The notes under the pieces: model-generated
The model's database searches: none
The model's input: the letters and a program-made list of their open reading frames with translations, nothing else
What the model was told of the DNA's origin: nothing
Part shown: positions 12,141-22,319 of the stretch, piece by piece
Layout: each line of letters opens with the position of its first letter
Position numbering within the stretch: the first letter of the stretch is position 1
From: Gonocerus acuteangulatus
Taxonomy: Eukaryota; Arthropoda; Insecta; Hemiptera; Coreidae
Assembly (NCBI GenBank): GCA_946811695.1
Contig: OX328125.1
Coordinates: 54,119,759-54,183,758, forward strand
Direction: 5' to 3'
Length of the DNA: 64,000 nt
Translations under genes and position numbers: made by a program

Positions 12141-12869
12141 GTTGACTTGACTGTTAGGCGACAAATGGGTTATGAAACGTCCATTCCAACGCCGGAAGTC
12201 GATTACAATTTGTGTTCGACTACAAGTAGAGAAGGAAACACGCTTAAAACACATCAATACATTACTGAAGAGAATTAAAGTAGGAATTGCTGTGACTGAA
12301 TGAAAGGTAGACCGTTGTGAGTGGACCTTGTGAACAGTTAGAGAGAGTAACATATGGGATGTGACAGCTAGGCTTCCGGTGTCCGGTGGCAGGTCTCGCA
12401 TTCCCATAGGCTCGGTATAGTCCCTTCCATGACAGCATTCTCATTTCCTTTCACCGCCAAATATATATATTTAAATATACAAACATATCAATGAGTAATA
12501 ATATCTCTAGCTAATCTGAAGAGTGGAACGACATATGATAAACATTTCTAGGATTTCAACATCATCTCGCCTTATATAAGATGAATGAAAGCACAGAAGA
12601 TAATAAATGTTTATTTTGTAATAATCTTTTTGTTTGTAATTTCATTTAACAGTAAAATGTGTATGTTAGTAAAACAAGGTAAGAAAGTGAGAAACGTATT
12701 GATTATAGTGTTTTCCAAGAGCGAACGTCAGGGAAGAGGATGAAGTGATTTCCGCTTAGGATATTGTCAAACCTGCTAAAGCGCTTACAATTTTACTTCT
12801 CTTTGAGATTTAATTTTATATTTTTCACGAAAGATCAAAAACTATCAATAAATGTTTGTATTCTTTCCC
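12141..12869. other. AT-rich stretch, nothing recognised
   Basis: Two overlapping minus-strand open frames (12129-12444) resemble nothing I know. Confidence 0.5.
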
Positions 12870-12925
12870 AAGGGATATGAAGGAAACGCGCTAAGATGAC
12901 GAAATTCCTGCGAGTCGGACATTTT
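12870..12925 (-). mobile_element. Helentron-like family A, 5' end relic
   Basis: On the minus strand this reads GTCCGACTCGCAGGAATT, then 'catcttagcgcg' and 'cttcatatccc', matching the first ~55 bases of family A. No matching body or 3' hairpin is visible nearby. Confidence 0.65.
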
Positions 12926-13506
12926 TCTTGTGCAGCACATGGAATGTTGCATAAATATATCAAGTTTCATCATTCAACTAGCAAAAGGAGACAAATGTTG
13001 CAACTAGAGTTCAATTGAACTTACAATTATCCCAATAAGACAATTGTATGTACAATTATATTCATCAATTATTCTCGCTTCCTTAAAGGGATCGATTTAT
13101 TAAAAGATCATTCTCCTAATTGTGATATGGATATTAACTGATATACAATGACCTTACTTATTGATGAAAATATTATTCATATTAGAAAGAGTGAGAATAA
13201 TAACAAAAAGGAACATAATAGTTATACGCTTGCCCGAAAACGGAACAATAACAGAAAGTATAAAATTAGTGTTTTGTTTTCTTCAAGCTCTTTGATTATT
13301 TGTTTAATATCGCACGCATGAAATGAGAACGTTTAATCAAAATAGGATCGACAAACGTACCTTAATTTGCCTGCGTTATTCAAAGATAGTACTTGATGAT
13401 TTACCTGGAAAAAAGAGAAATCAATTAAAACAGATCAAGTTGAAAAGTTATTAAGGATAGTTTATACATCAGGCTTGGAATCGATCAACCACACATCATA
13501 TTAACG
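12926..13506. other. AT-rich stretch, nothing recognised
   Basis: No repeat or coding signal recognised. Confidence 0.5.
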
Positions 13507-13522
13507 CACAGTGGGGCGAAAC
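13507..13522 (+). repeat. Transib left terminal inverted repeat
   Basis: CACAGTGGGGCGAAAC. It matches the right end at 13 of 16 positions. CACAGTG is identical to the recombination-signal heptamer. Confidence 0.75.
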
Positions 13523-14939
13523 ACCAAATTATTGGAGGTTGTAATTTTATGGCCAGACTGTTGGCCGTACGAAAAAAAGTAAAACGTAAACCCCCATATT
13601 TTTTTAACGATGGATCGATTTCTGTATTCAGATTTTTATTTATTTTTTTTTTTTTATTTTTTTTTTTTATTTTTTTTTTTTTAATTGGAACCATATGATT
13701 TGACGTCGTAAATTTATTCCACACCCTATTTCCAGCAACTTTTACTTAGGTCACTTTATTTTATCGGAGCAACCGTATAAAAGGATTACGGGGTTTTTCG
13801 GCAAACGAAAACCCCCCTTTTCCATATAAGAGGAATTTGTATTCAAAATATTATAATTAGTTACTTTTACTGATTATGTTTGTATATAATTATCTATTAA
13901 AAAAAATTTTTTTAATTATCTAAAAGTAGTATGTTGGTTTAGTAAAATATTTAAAAAAAAAAAAAAGTAGAAAAAATTAATTTATCAACAAATTTAGAGC
14001 ATCCGGAGGTAATTCTTGTTTTGAACTGGTGATTTTTGGCCGTAAAGAAGAAATCAAAGGATCTGAGTTTATCAACAAATTATGTAAAATGTCCCTATTG
14101 TTCGATTCTCTCGATACCTCTCTCGAATGTTTTTCCCTATATTTTCTAAATAATTTATGATTTGCCTCTTGTGCAACCTCAGATTTCTGGCCTATTGGCT
14201 CTATCGCATTCTTTACATCATTTCCGTGAATCAATAACTTATGCAAGGTAACTGGCATATAATACCAGTCATATAGAGAAACCTACAACTAGGCTGTTTC
14301 TTTGGCATAAAGCTCAAATTTGTCAATATCGATCCTAGAGTTGGATGAAATAAGATGCAACATTATTTCCAAGCGTTTAATGAGATTTTCATCAACACCA
14401 GTTATTGAAGATGAAATTTCAGGAAAAGCAAAGAATTTTCGAGCCGTATTTCCATCGTTGCTGTTACCACCTCCTTGTCTAACACAATCAACATTTATGC
14501 CCAGCTGATTTTTAAAATTTATTTGAGCCTCTTTTTTTTTATTTTCCAACAACTGCTTTTGTTCATTTGATTTTGCACTCCAAGACTTGAAATCAAGCCT
14601 ATACGAAATATGGAGTAAACACTCGAAACATCTAATCAAACAATGCAAAGGCGACAAGCCGAATGAATAATACTCATCATTAATTGCGTCTTTACTTGCT
14701 ACTAAATTTAAATGATTCATTTCTTTTGGAGTAGCTTTGCACAAGTAGCATCGCATGGCAGAAGAAGTCTCAGTCAAAATGGTTCAAATTTTGCCATCTA
14801 TCATTGTTAAGAGCATGTCATATTTTACTGATACTTGATCGTTACAAAATGGTTTTAGAAATTTTATTTGGGATTCGATTTCTTGAATTGAAGATTTTAC
14901 AAAATCAACAGTTTCTTTTTTAAATTCAAATAGAATCGG

Positions 14940-16656
14940 ATTACATACAAAATTACATACAAAAGAAACTACAAAACACTATTTCTAATTTGGAAAAATG
15001 GAGTCATAGTAATGGTTTTAAGTTTTCTGAAAACAAAACCAGGTGTATACACTTTTGTAGAAAACGAAATTGCAAGACGAATCCGATTCTAACATTGTTT
15101 GGTACGAGCTTGAAATTTGAAGAAACATATAAGTACCTGGGAATGTATTTAGATAGAAGATTAACGTGGATACCCCAGCTGAAACATTTAAAAGTTACCT
15201 GCACTAAAAGACAAAATCTTCTAAAATTATTAGGTAATTCCAACTGGGGATCGGATAGAAAAACATTACTGCACTTATATCGAGCCTTGATAAGACCAAA
15301 ATTGGACTACGGCTCTATAGTGTATGCCTCAGCCAGTCCTACAGCTCTGAAGATGCTCGATGTGATCCATAATTCCTGCTTAAGGATTTGTATTGGTGCC
15401 TTTCCTACGTCTCCTGTAGCTAGCATAATAGCTGAAAGTGGGGAACCGCCTTTAGCAATGAGACGAGCTTACCTTACATTGTCCTACCATGTATCCCTCA
15501 AAGAGAGGAGACTGCATGAATCTCTGCACGCTATAGATCAGAACAACCTCCACGGACAACAGAGGATTCCTAAAAATTTCAAATATCGAATTAAATTAAT
15601 AGTGGACAAACTCGACTTAAATATACCTGACGTATTTGCATTTCCACCAGAGGTTATGCCATTATGGAAAACCAAGCAAATAATCCTTGACTTCACCTTA
15701 AGAAAACACACCAAGTCTACTACAAACCAAATCATCTATCAAACAAGTTTTTTGGAACATGTTCAAAAGTACACAGACTACACTAAAACCTATACAGATC
15801 CATCAAAAATTGACTCCCAAATAGGATGTGCCTTTTTGAGGGACAACTTCTGCAAAAGATATAACATGCATGAAGCAAACAGTATATTTACGGGAGAATC
15901 TTTCGCGATTTGGTAGGCCATTGAAGATATTAGGTTTCAAGAACATAACAAGCACCTCATCATCACGGACTCACTCAGCGTGATGAGGGCACTACCAAAA
16001 CGCAAGAACCGCCATCCCACAATAGCTGAAAATAGGGAAAATCTTGCAAAACAAAATAAAGATATTGCTCTTTTATGGGTTCCTTCCCACATGGGCATTG
16101 AACTTAACGAGAAAGCAGATATTGAAGCCAATAATGCAAGAAAAGAACAAAGTGATAGCATAAAGTGGCAGAGGTGTGCGGACAAGATTTAAAAGTATTC
16201 ATTAAAAAACAAATATTAACAATGTGGACTAAGGAATGGTTAGAAACAGATACAAAACTAAGAAACATTAAAATAACTCTAAATATTTGGAAAACCCCTG
16301 AAAGGCTGAACAGGAAGGAGGAAGTAGTTTTGGCAAGAATGAGAATTGGCCACACTAAATTAACCCACAGTTATCTTCTGAAAGGACTGTACCCTCCCAC
16401 CTGTAAACATTGCAATGTTATATTAACTGTTGAACACTTCTTAGCAGAATGTACCGGATACACACCGGCGAGAAAAGTGAACAACATTGAAGGCAACCTT
16501 ACTGAAATCTTACAGGATGACGAAAGGGCTGCACAAAAGGTATTCAAATATGCCAAAGATATAGGCCTCTATCAAGAAATATAGAAACATAGAACTGCCA
16601 ATGACTCATACGGGTAGAGGCAGTATAATTAAATAAATAAAATAAAAAAATAAAAA
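14940..16656 (+). mobile_element. 5'-truncated I-type LINE inserted in the Transib
   Basis: AGAATCGG flanks it at 14932-14939 and 16657-16664, an 8-bp target duplication. It ends in an (A/T)-rich tail with 'aaataaataaaataaaaa'. Only the last part of the second reading frame remains. Removing it rejoins the Transib frame, so it is younger than the Transib. Confidence 0.92.
14990..16584 (+). pseudogene. LINE ORF2 C-terminal part: RT thumb and RNase H
   Basis: The frame opens mid-gene with EKWSHSNGFKFSENKT, runs through YKYLGMYLDRRLTW (end of reverse transcriptase) and RPKLDYGSIVYASAS, and reaches an RNase H domain. In that domain the usual TDGSK reads TDPSK, the Glu motif reads FTGESFAIW, DSLSV carries the next Asp, and WVPSHMGIELNEKAD ends the fold. 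A TAG at ~15914 and a frameshift near 16190 break it. The last part has RIGHTKLTHSYL and a Cys/His finger CKHCNVILTVEHFLAEC. A relative of the 46.8-56.9 kb LINE but a clearly different subfamily. It is inactive. Confidence 0.88.
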
Positions 16657-17224
16657 AGAATCGGCCGACAAAACTGTGTGGATGAAGGAAATTCGTTTTC
16701 CCAAATTATCTGTTCATTTTCACGGTTAAACAGTTTAATTGGTACTACACTCATTATAAAAACTGAAGAATCGTCACTGTAATTGTCAGAAAACGAATGT
16801 TGTTACTGTGATTGATTTGATGCCCCATCACATCCCCATTTGCTTATCAATGTTAAATTTGGAAAGGTTTCATTTTTGATTTTGTCACTCACAACCTGTA
16901 AAATTCTTGATGAAGTATAATCAAATAAATTTTGTAAAATAGTTTTTTCCCTAGTATCTCTAACTGAAATGGACTCTTCTGATGGATAACAATCTTTTTT
17001 TAATTTTTGGATCTGGTAGTAACTTGGATAAATATTGTGCCCTAAAGTTAAAGCATTATTTCTAATTGTATTTTTTTTTTTTTTTGGAATCTCGAAAAAT
17101 CTGCAGAAACATATAATGCTAATGTTTATTCACTTTCTAGATTTTTTGAGTTTTTCGCAATATTCTGTATGTTCCGGGTACTCATTTATGAAATCAAAAA
17201 TATAACTTGCATCATCAGATTTTA

Positions 17225-17425
17225 TCGTCTCCCGGCTTCTTTCTCCAGCGGTGCTCGTTGTCCGGCCGTTATATTTCCTCCTGCACACCCCGAAGAAGAA
17301 GAAACACGTCTGATGAAGCCCAATAGGATTTGGGCGAAATATAACGGCCGAATAACGAGCACCGCTTGAGAAAGGTGCCGGGAGACGATGAAGACGATGC
17401 CCCAGCGAAGGAGCCTAAAGGAGAA
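17225..17425 (+). mobile_element. 201-bp fold-back insert with hammerhead-like core
   Basis: A 12-bp duplication CATCAGATTTTA flanks it (17213-17224 and 17426-17437). The arms 17225-17277 and 17336-17388 are inverted copies with few mismatches. Between and at the edge of the arms lies CTGATGA (17310-17316), a stem-loop with GCCCAA/TTGGGC (17318-17335), then GAAA (17336-17339). This is the conserved core order of a hammerhead ribozyme. Hammerhead motifs with inverted terminal sequence are typical of Penelope-like elements and derived non-autonomous retroelements. I could not find a convincing stem I. Confidence 0.6.
17310..17339 (+). ncRNA. Hammerhead ribozyme-like core
   Basis: CTGATGA, then stem II (GCCCAA..TTGGGC), then GAAA. 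The base pairs after GAAA could pair with the opposite arm (CGGCCGTTATA) as stem III. Stem I is not evident, so cleavage activity is doubtful. Confidence 0.45.
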
Positions 17426-18130
17426 CATCAGATTTTAATCTTTTTTTCATGGAATATAAAAACATATCATCCGGAGCTTCTCTTAACTCTTGAGTTTTTC
17501 TTCGCTTTTGCCTATCAGCTAATACATCAAAAGACTGAGAACGGGATGGAACGTTAGTAGAAGCTAAAGACGACGAAGACGATGAAAGTATATCAAAATT
17601 TAATTCACAAAGAACAAATTTAACCAATTTTCGTTACCTTTTAAAAAGTCAGATATATTTCTATTCGATTTTATCCAACACGAACACAAATTTCCACAAA
17701 ACTTGCAAAATTTTTCGTGCTCTCAGAACTGCTTTTTCTTAGGAATATTTTCGAGTCCAAGATCGTGAATCCTTTGTCCATATGCCCGGTCATAATCTTT
17801 GATTTATGGTTTGTTCTTAAAAAATTAAAAACGTCGCGATTTTTGTTCATATTGCTATGAATGCTAGCCTAATGCTGAATTTGATTTTTTTTGTTGGTTT
17901 CCTTGTATTTACAATTCATGAGGATTAAAGACAATAATACCTTCATAAAGTATAAACAAGCATTTAAGACAAAGAAACTGGAATTAATAGGGACAACATT
18001 TGGAAAAAAGCAAGAGCTAAAAGGAAAAAAAAATATTTCTCGTAAACCGGCAAGAACCCGCAGGTAATTATTAATGGAAAGTAGACTATACACCTTCTAG
18101 TTAATTTCTGTGGTGGTAGATATTGGTCAT

Positions 18131-18174
18131 GGAAGAAGCACCGCTGGAGAAAGAAGCCGGGAGACGAGGAAGAA
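18131..18174 (-). mobile_element. 30-bp fragment of the hammerhead fold-back, with 7-bp repeats
   Basis: 18138-18167 matches the outer arm of the 17225 element, reading the strand that carries 'ccgggagacga' last. GGAAGAA stands on both sides (18131-18137 and 18168-18174). It looks like a severely truncated insertion of the same element. Confidence 0.5.
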
Positions 18175-18416
18175 GTTAAATTATCGTAAGAAAGATGATT
18201 CATTAATTTTGGTACATCAAAATAGTTGTGGTACTTTTTTTAAACAAAGGACATTTTCCATGGACAGTCGTTTTAATAAGATATCTTAGGTGGACAGTTT
18301 TAATTAAAAAAAAACTGACAATGGACAATGATAATAGAAACTAAGAACAACAGCTTAACCAAAAAAATGGGGAAATTCGAAATTTCAGATATTGGTCCTA
18401 TGTCCACGAAATCATA

Positions 18417-18432
18417 GGCTCGCCTCACTGTG
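18417..18432 (-). repeat. Transib right terminal inverted repeat
   Basis: On the minus strand CACAGTGAGGCGAGCC, followed outward on the plus strand by CGACG. Confidence 0.7.
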
Positions 18433-20040
18433 CGACGGTCACAAGGCAATACCTTAGTCCGCTCAAAATGCCGAATAGAAGTATGGCGTTTTATTGCATC
18501 AAATTGGAACTTCGCTAACAGAAGGGTATGTAAAACCTGAAAAGGGGAACCTGGGTAGGAAACAGGCCTAGCAAGACTGTATGCACTGAGGTAAAACTAC
18601 AATCTACTAGGCGCACAGTGGTGCCAACAGGGAAAAAACCCCAAACCGAAGGAGTTCAATCGCATTTGAACTAATATTTGTTTATACTTAATTAGTTATT
18701 GAATGTTGTTTTTCCATTTTATTACTAGGATTTTTTTTATTACATGTATTTTTTTTTCGCTTTTAAATATGTTACAAGTATTTTCAATTTATTTTATTTT
18801 GTTATTCTCCACAGTCCTTTGTATCATCGTATATTTATACCTCTTTGAGGAAGATCTTTATCAGGCGGTATATTACCACCAGTTTAAGACATTACTTATG
18901 TATCCCGATACATCATCGAACGTGTTGTTTTGTTTTATTATTTTATTTTATTTTTCACTTATTTTCTATTCTGTGTATGCGTTTAATTTTTATTATTTTT
19001 CTTTTATACCCCTTTTTTATTCTATTTTTTTCATTTTGAACAAGCTACTATATATTTATATTCTCCCCCCCCCCTGTATATAGTTTTATCATTGCTCCTT
19101 CCTCCCCTATCCCCTTCTTACTCCAGTATTTCACAATCCATCTATACGTACATATATTTTATTTGATTATTTAAGGTTTTGTAATAGCATATTAGTAGGT
19201 ATTAGACTATTAGTATTAGACTAAAATCAAGAAATCAGAATTTTCTTAGTAGGGCATAGGAAATAGTATATTTAGCACTGAAATCATCCAGGAAACGGTT
19301 TTCGTCTACCTGGGTAAAAAAAAGAAAATATGTTTTACTAAGACAGACATAATGAAAACAGGAAATGTATATAGAATAGACGCCTCGGTAAAAGTGTATA
19401 GAGGTTAAATCAGAAAGAAGGTCTGTTATAACTGCCGCTAGAATTAGTGTTTAATCGTAGTTTTATTAGTAAGGAGTAAGGGGGGATCCGCCATTAGGGC
19501 CCCCTTGCGGTAATTAATCACCTTTTTCGACAGAAGGGGGTCATTAGGGGGGTTTTTGTGGGCCTGAATAAAATATAAGAGCAGGTCTCTCTATCCCTCG
19601 TTTTCCTTTCCGCCATGTTCCTTTCTGCAAAATTTACCAATAAAGCTGGAGGGAATAAGTGGGATTTAAGGAGATGTATGAATATAGCGAGAATTATTAG
19701 GCTTCAGTATTAGAATGTATACATTCTGCAGGAGATTAGTCGTCTCAATGCCTAAAAGAATAAGTAGAACTTCAACAGCCCAAAATAACATATTTATTTT
19801 GATCCCTGGCCTAAGAGTCCGTGAAGAACATCTTCTGATCATAGAGAGCTAATAACTTCATATCCCTAGTGTCATTTGGAAAGCTGGGAATAAGTGTACT
19901 TAATGTTTTGTAAAAACGTTAAACACCTACTCTCATGAAATCGGGAAGATAAGTGCGGTTTAGGCTGCATTATGTAATTAACACTTAAAGTAATGGAATT
20001 TACTTCCTCTGCCTCTTTGATTTCTGCTCGGAAAGCTCTT
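18433..20040. other. AT- and T-rich stretch, nothing firm
   Basis: A T-rich open frame at 18703-19083 is compositional. 'tttgaggaagatctttatcagg' near 18843 resembles text seen around Penelope-type ends, but too little remains to call. 19480-19560 has scattered G and C runs. An isolated CACAGTG occurs at 18614-18620. Confidence 0.45.
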
Positions 20041-20101
20041 TTTTTTTCTTTTTTCTTTTTCTTTACGGCGCATCAACAAATCGTGGCTATTAGCGCCGTC
20101 T
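20041..20101 (-). mobile_element. SINE family S4, 3' end fragment
   Basis: A poly(T) tract then ACGGCGCATC and 'tagcgccgtc' match the tail end of the SINEs at 53654-54063. The tRNA-like head is absent. Confidence 0.6.
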
Positions 20102-20234
20102 ATTACAAACAAGTAAATTTTTTTTTACATGTTTTAGTAGCAAATCCATTTTACGACTTAAATCAATTAAAATTACAACAAGCAATAAAGCACCAAGGGG
20201 GAAAAAAAAGATGAACTGTTCAAAGCAAAAAAGC

Positions 20235-20525
20235 CGTAAGCACTTATGCCTCCGTCTATCGAAAATTCCTTATCATTACAGTCTACTTACCACCACTTCT
20301 CAACCCTTTTCAAGATAGCTAAGGAAATATATGAAATTCCTAGCAATGGTTATGTCTGTTATTAAAATATTATATTTCTAAAACTTCCTTAGTTCCGAAC
20401 TTAATCAAAATACAAATATCTTAGTTGGTATGAATGTCGAGCCAAAAAATAGTAACGACAAGTAGTTTTATTCACCTTTTTCGCCTTAAAAATAGTTTCA
20501 TTCGTTTTCCTGCATTAAAGGACCC
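20235..20525 (+). mobile_element. Helentron-like family A, internal relic
   Basis: 'gcacttat', 'cttctcaaccc-tttc', 'atgtctgtt', 'aaaatatt' and 'cttccttagttccgaac' follow in the same order as in the intact family-A copies, with heavy divergence. Ends are not visible. Confidence 0.55.
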
Positions 20526-20884
20526 AGCAAAATGTGCACCTAAAAGCCTAGCGTAAATATGTAGGCGAGATAAGAGCGCAATTAAGTTAGTGAACGTTTA
20601 TTAAAATGAAACGAAGGTGGCAAAGCAGTACATATGTCGAACTACTTTCAAACATGGACTAGTATTGTAACGGTTGACGAGCATACCACTTAAGATTTTG
20701 ACGGGCCTTCAGGAGATGGCATTGGGTACTTATTTTTTTTTTATTTTTTTTTTTTTGGTGTGGTTTAAAAAGAAAACTTCCTTAGCCAAGCCACAGAGAA
20801 AGAAGAAAGGGAGTGCAGGTAAGGGGGTCAACATGAGAAAAGGGAAATATGAACAGCTAACACTAAAATATGATTAAAGGATAA

Positions 20885-20887
<3 letters not shown>

Positions 20888-20950
<63 letters not shown>
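20888..20950. repeat. (TA)n microsatellite
   Basis: Sixty-three bases of uninterrupted TA. Confidence 0.98.
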
Positions 20951-20951
<1 letters not shown>

Positions 20952-21288
20952 GCCCTTATTTATGCAATAGAAATGCCTATGCATTCATCATCTCACAACT
21001 TAACGAATATTACAACTCTAAAACACAATGGGTTAAAAAATAAATTCTAGTTATCTTTTTACAATCACCGTTGGATTAAAACCTTCTAAGTAAATCAACG
21101 TACAAACATTCTCTTTTGATTTTGATATTTTAGCATCTTTCTAGGAAATCTACATACAATGTCGATCCGATGTGCTGGCGAGAAAGTCGACGTTTTAGAA
21201 ACCTTACTTCACATAAACTGGATCATCTGAGCTTGCTTACATATAATGCTTATCTCAGGTGTGATTCGGAACTCTATGTGAATATATA

Positions 21289-22312
21289 CAGGGTGTCCCA
21301 GTATATTTGACCACCCCCTTTTCCTCCTAGAGTTGTTGGAATTTCGAAATGAAACTTGGTAGGTCATAGTTATGTTGCATGAGGTTTCTTTTAAAGGTTT
21401 AGTTGACTTGGTAACATTCTCCAGTTTTTTTCCAGCGCATCTAACTCTTGATTTTCTAATGGCGGCAGGTATTTTTTATGACGAATTCTGATAGAAAATA
21501 TCGCCCTTTTGTAGACAAATTCCTATTTATCATTGAAACCAAGCCTTTTACGTAAAAACACCTCGATACAAACGTTGTAGCCTATTAATTTTGCTTTCAG
21601 GTGATAACAAGATCAAAGTTGTAGGTTTAATATTTAACGGGATATTATGAATGAAAAATATACCTTAAAAGTTTTAAAAAGTAACAATTCAGAAAATCGA
21701 TATGAATAGAAAAAAAAGTAGCTGACATAAACAATAAAAAAAAGTACTTATTTACTTTATGAAAAAAAGTATATAAAAATTATTATAAAACAGAACAGAA
21801 TAAATTTATTTTTCCATATGAATTTATTATATCATAAAACTAAAAAAAAAAATTGCCTTTGTTTTCATTCATAATACCCCGTTAAATATTTAATCTACAC
21901 CTTTGATCTTGGTATCATCTGAAAGGAAAATAATAGGCTATAACGTTTACATTGAGGTGTTTTTACGCACAAGGCTTGGTTTCAGTGATAAATAGGAATT
22001 TGTCAATAAAAGGGGGATATTTTTCAGTTTTTTGCGTTTTACGCGCAAACGGTGTGTTGGATCAAAATATGTCTCGGAATAAATTAGTCTTAAAATTAAA
22101 TTTTCTATCAGATTTCGTCATAAAAAAAATACCTGCCGCCATTGGAAAATCAAGAGTTAGATGCGCTGGGGAAAAACTGGAGAATGTTACAAAGTAAACT
22201 AAACCTTCAAAAGTAACCTCATGCAACATAACTAAGACCTACCAAGTTTCATTTCGAAATTCCAACAACTCTAGGAGGAAAAGGGGGTGGACACATATAC
22301 TGGGACACCCGG
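21289..22312. mobile_element. Fold-back DNA element, TA-flanked, ~1 kb
   Basis: The ends CAGGGTGTCCCAG and (inverted) CCGGGTGTCCCAG are flanked by TA (21287-21288 and 22313-22314). The inverted identity continues for hundreds of bases: 'accaccccctttt', 'ttggaatttcgaaatgaaac', 'gcgcatctaactcttgattt' and 'ggtgataacaagatcaaag' all reappear inverted in the right half. The right arm carries about 100 bp that the left lacks. A mariner-type non-autonomous fold-back is the best fit. It could form a long hairpin RNA if transcribed. Confidence 0.85.
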
Positions 22313-22319
22313 TATGTAT

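Larger units (their letters stand above)
13977..17850 (-). pseudogene. Transib transposase pseudogene, RAG1-core homologue
   Basis: A cut-and-paste transposase homologous to the RAG1 core, read right to left. The N-terminal part (17850-17440) includes a Cys-rich CKFCGNLCSC stretch and basic segments. The segment around the first acidic residue (GCDGASNQSQ) has its Asp codon at 16827-16829. The second Asp lies in MIDGKI at 14796-14798. A Cys pair, CYLC (14739-14750), matches the RAG1 C727/C730 pair. GNSNDGNTARKFF follows. A His pair, LHKLLIH (14241 and 14226), matches H937/H942. Exactly 20 residues after the second His comes a Glu (14166-14168) in QEANHKLFRKYR, matching E962. In-frame stops occur at 16803-16805, 14784-14786, 14289-14291 and 14283-14285, and two insertions split it. 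It is inactive. The alignment to RAG1 is from memory. Confidence 0.82.
13507..18432 (-). mobile_element. Transib DNA transposon relic (RAG1-like), nested
   Basis: The element is bounded by inverted ends CACAGTGGGGCGAAAC (13507-13522) and, read inward from 18432, CACAGTGAGGCGAGCC. It encloses a broken transposase on the minus strand. The flanks are TAACG on the left and CGACG on the right. Transib makes 5-bp GC-rich duplications, so the right flank fits and the left is mutated or unrelated. Removing the LINE (14940-16656) and the fold-back (17225-17425), each with one target duplication, leaves about 3 kb, the usual size of an autonomous Transib. The first seven bases equal the heptamer of V(D)J recombination signals, as known for some Transib families. 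Confidence 0.8.

Noticed and set aside
18614..18620. A third CACAGTG as an alternative Transib end
   Set aside because: It points away from the transposase in orientation and lacks the GGCGA continuation of the other two ends.
18703..19083. 126-residue plus-strand frame that looks like membrane segments
   Set aside because: T-rich DNA encodes F/L/I/Y by composition. There is no loop pattern, signal or homologue that I recognise.
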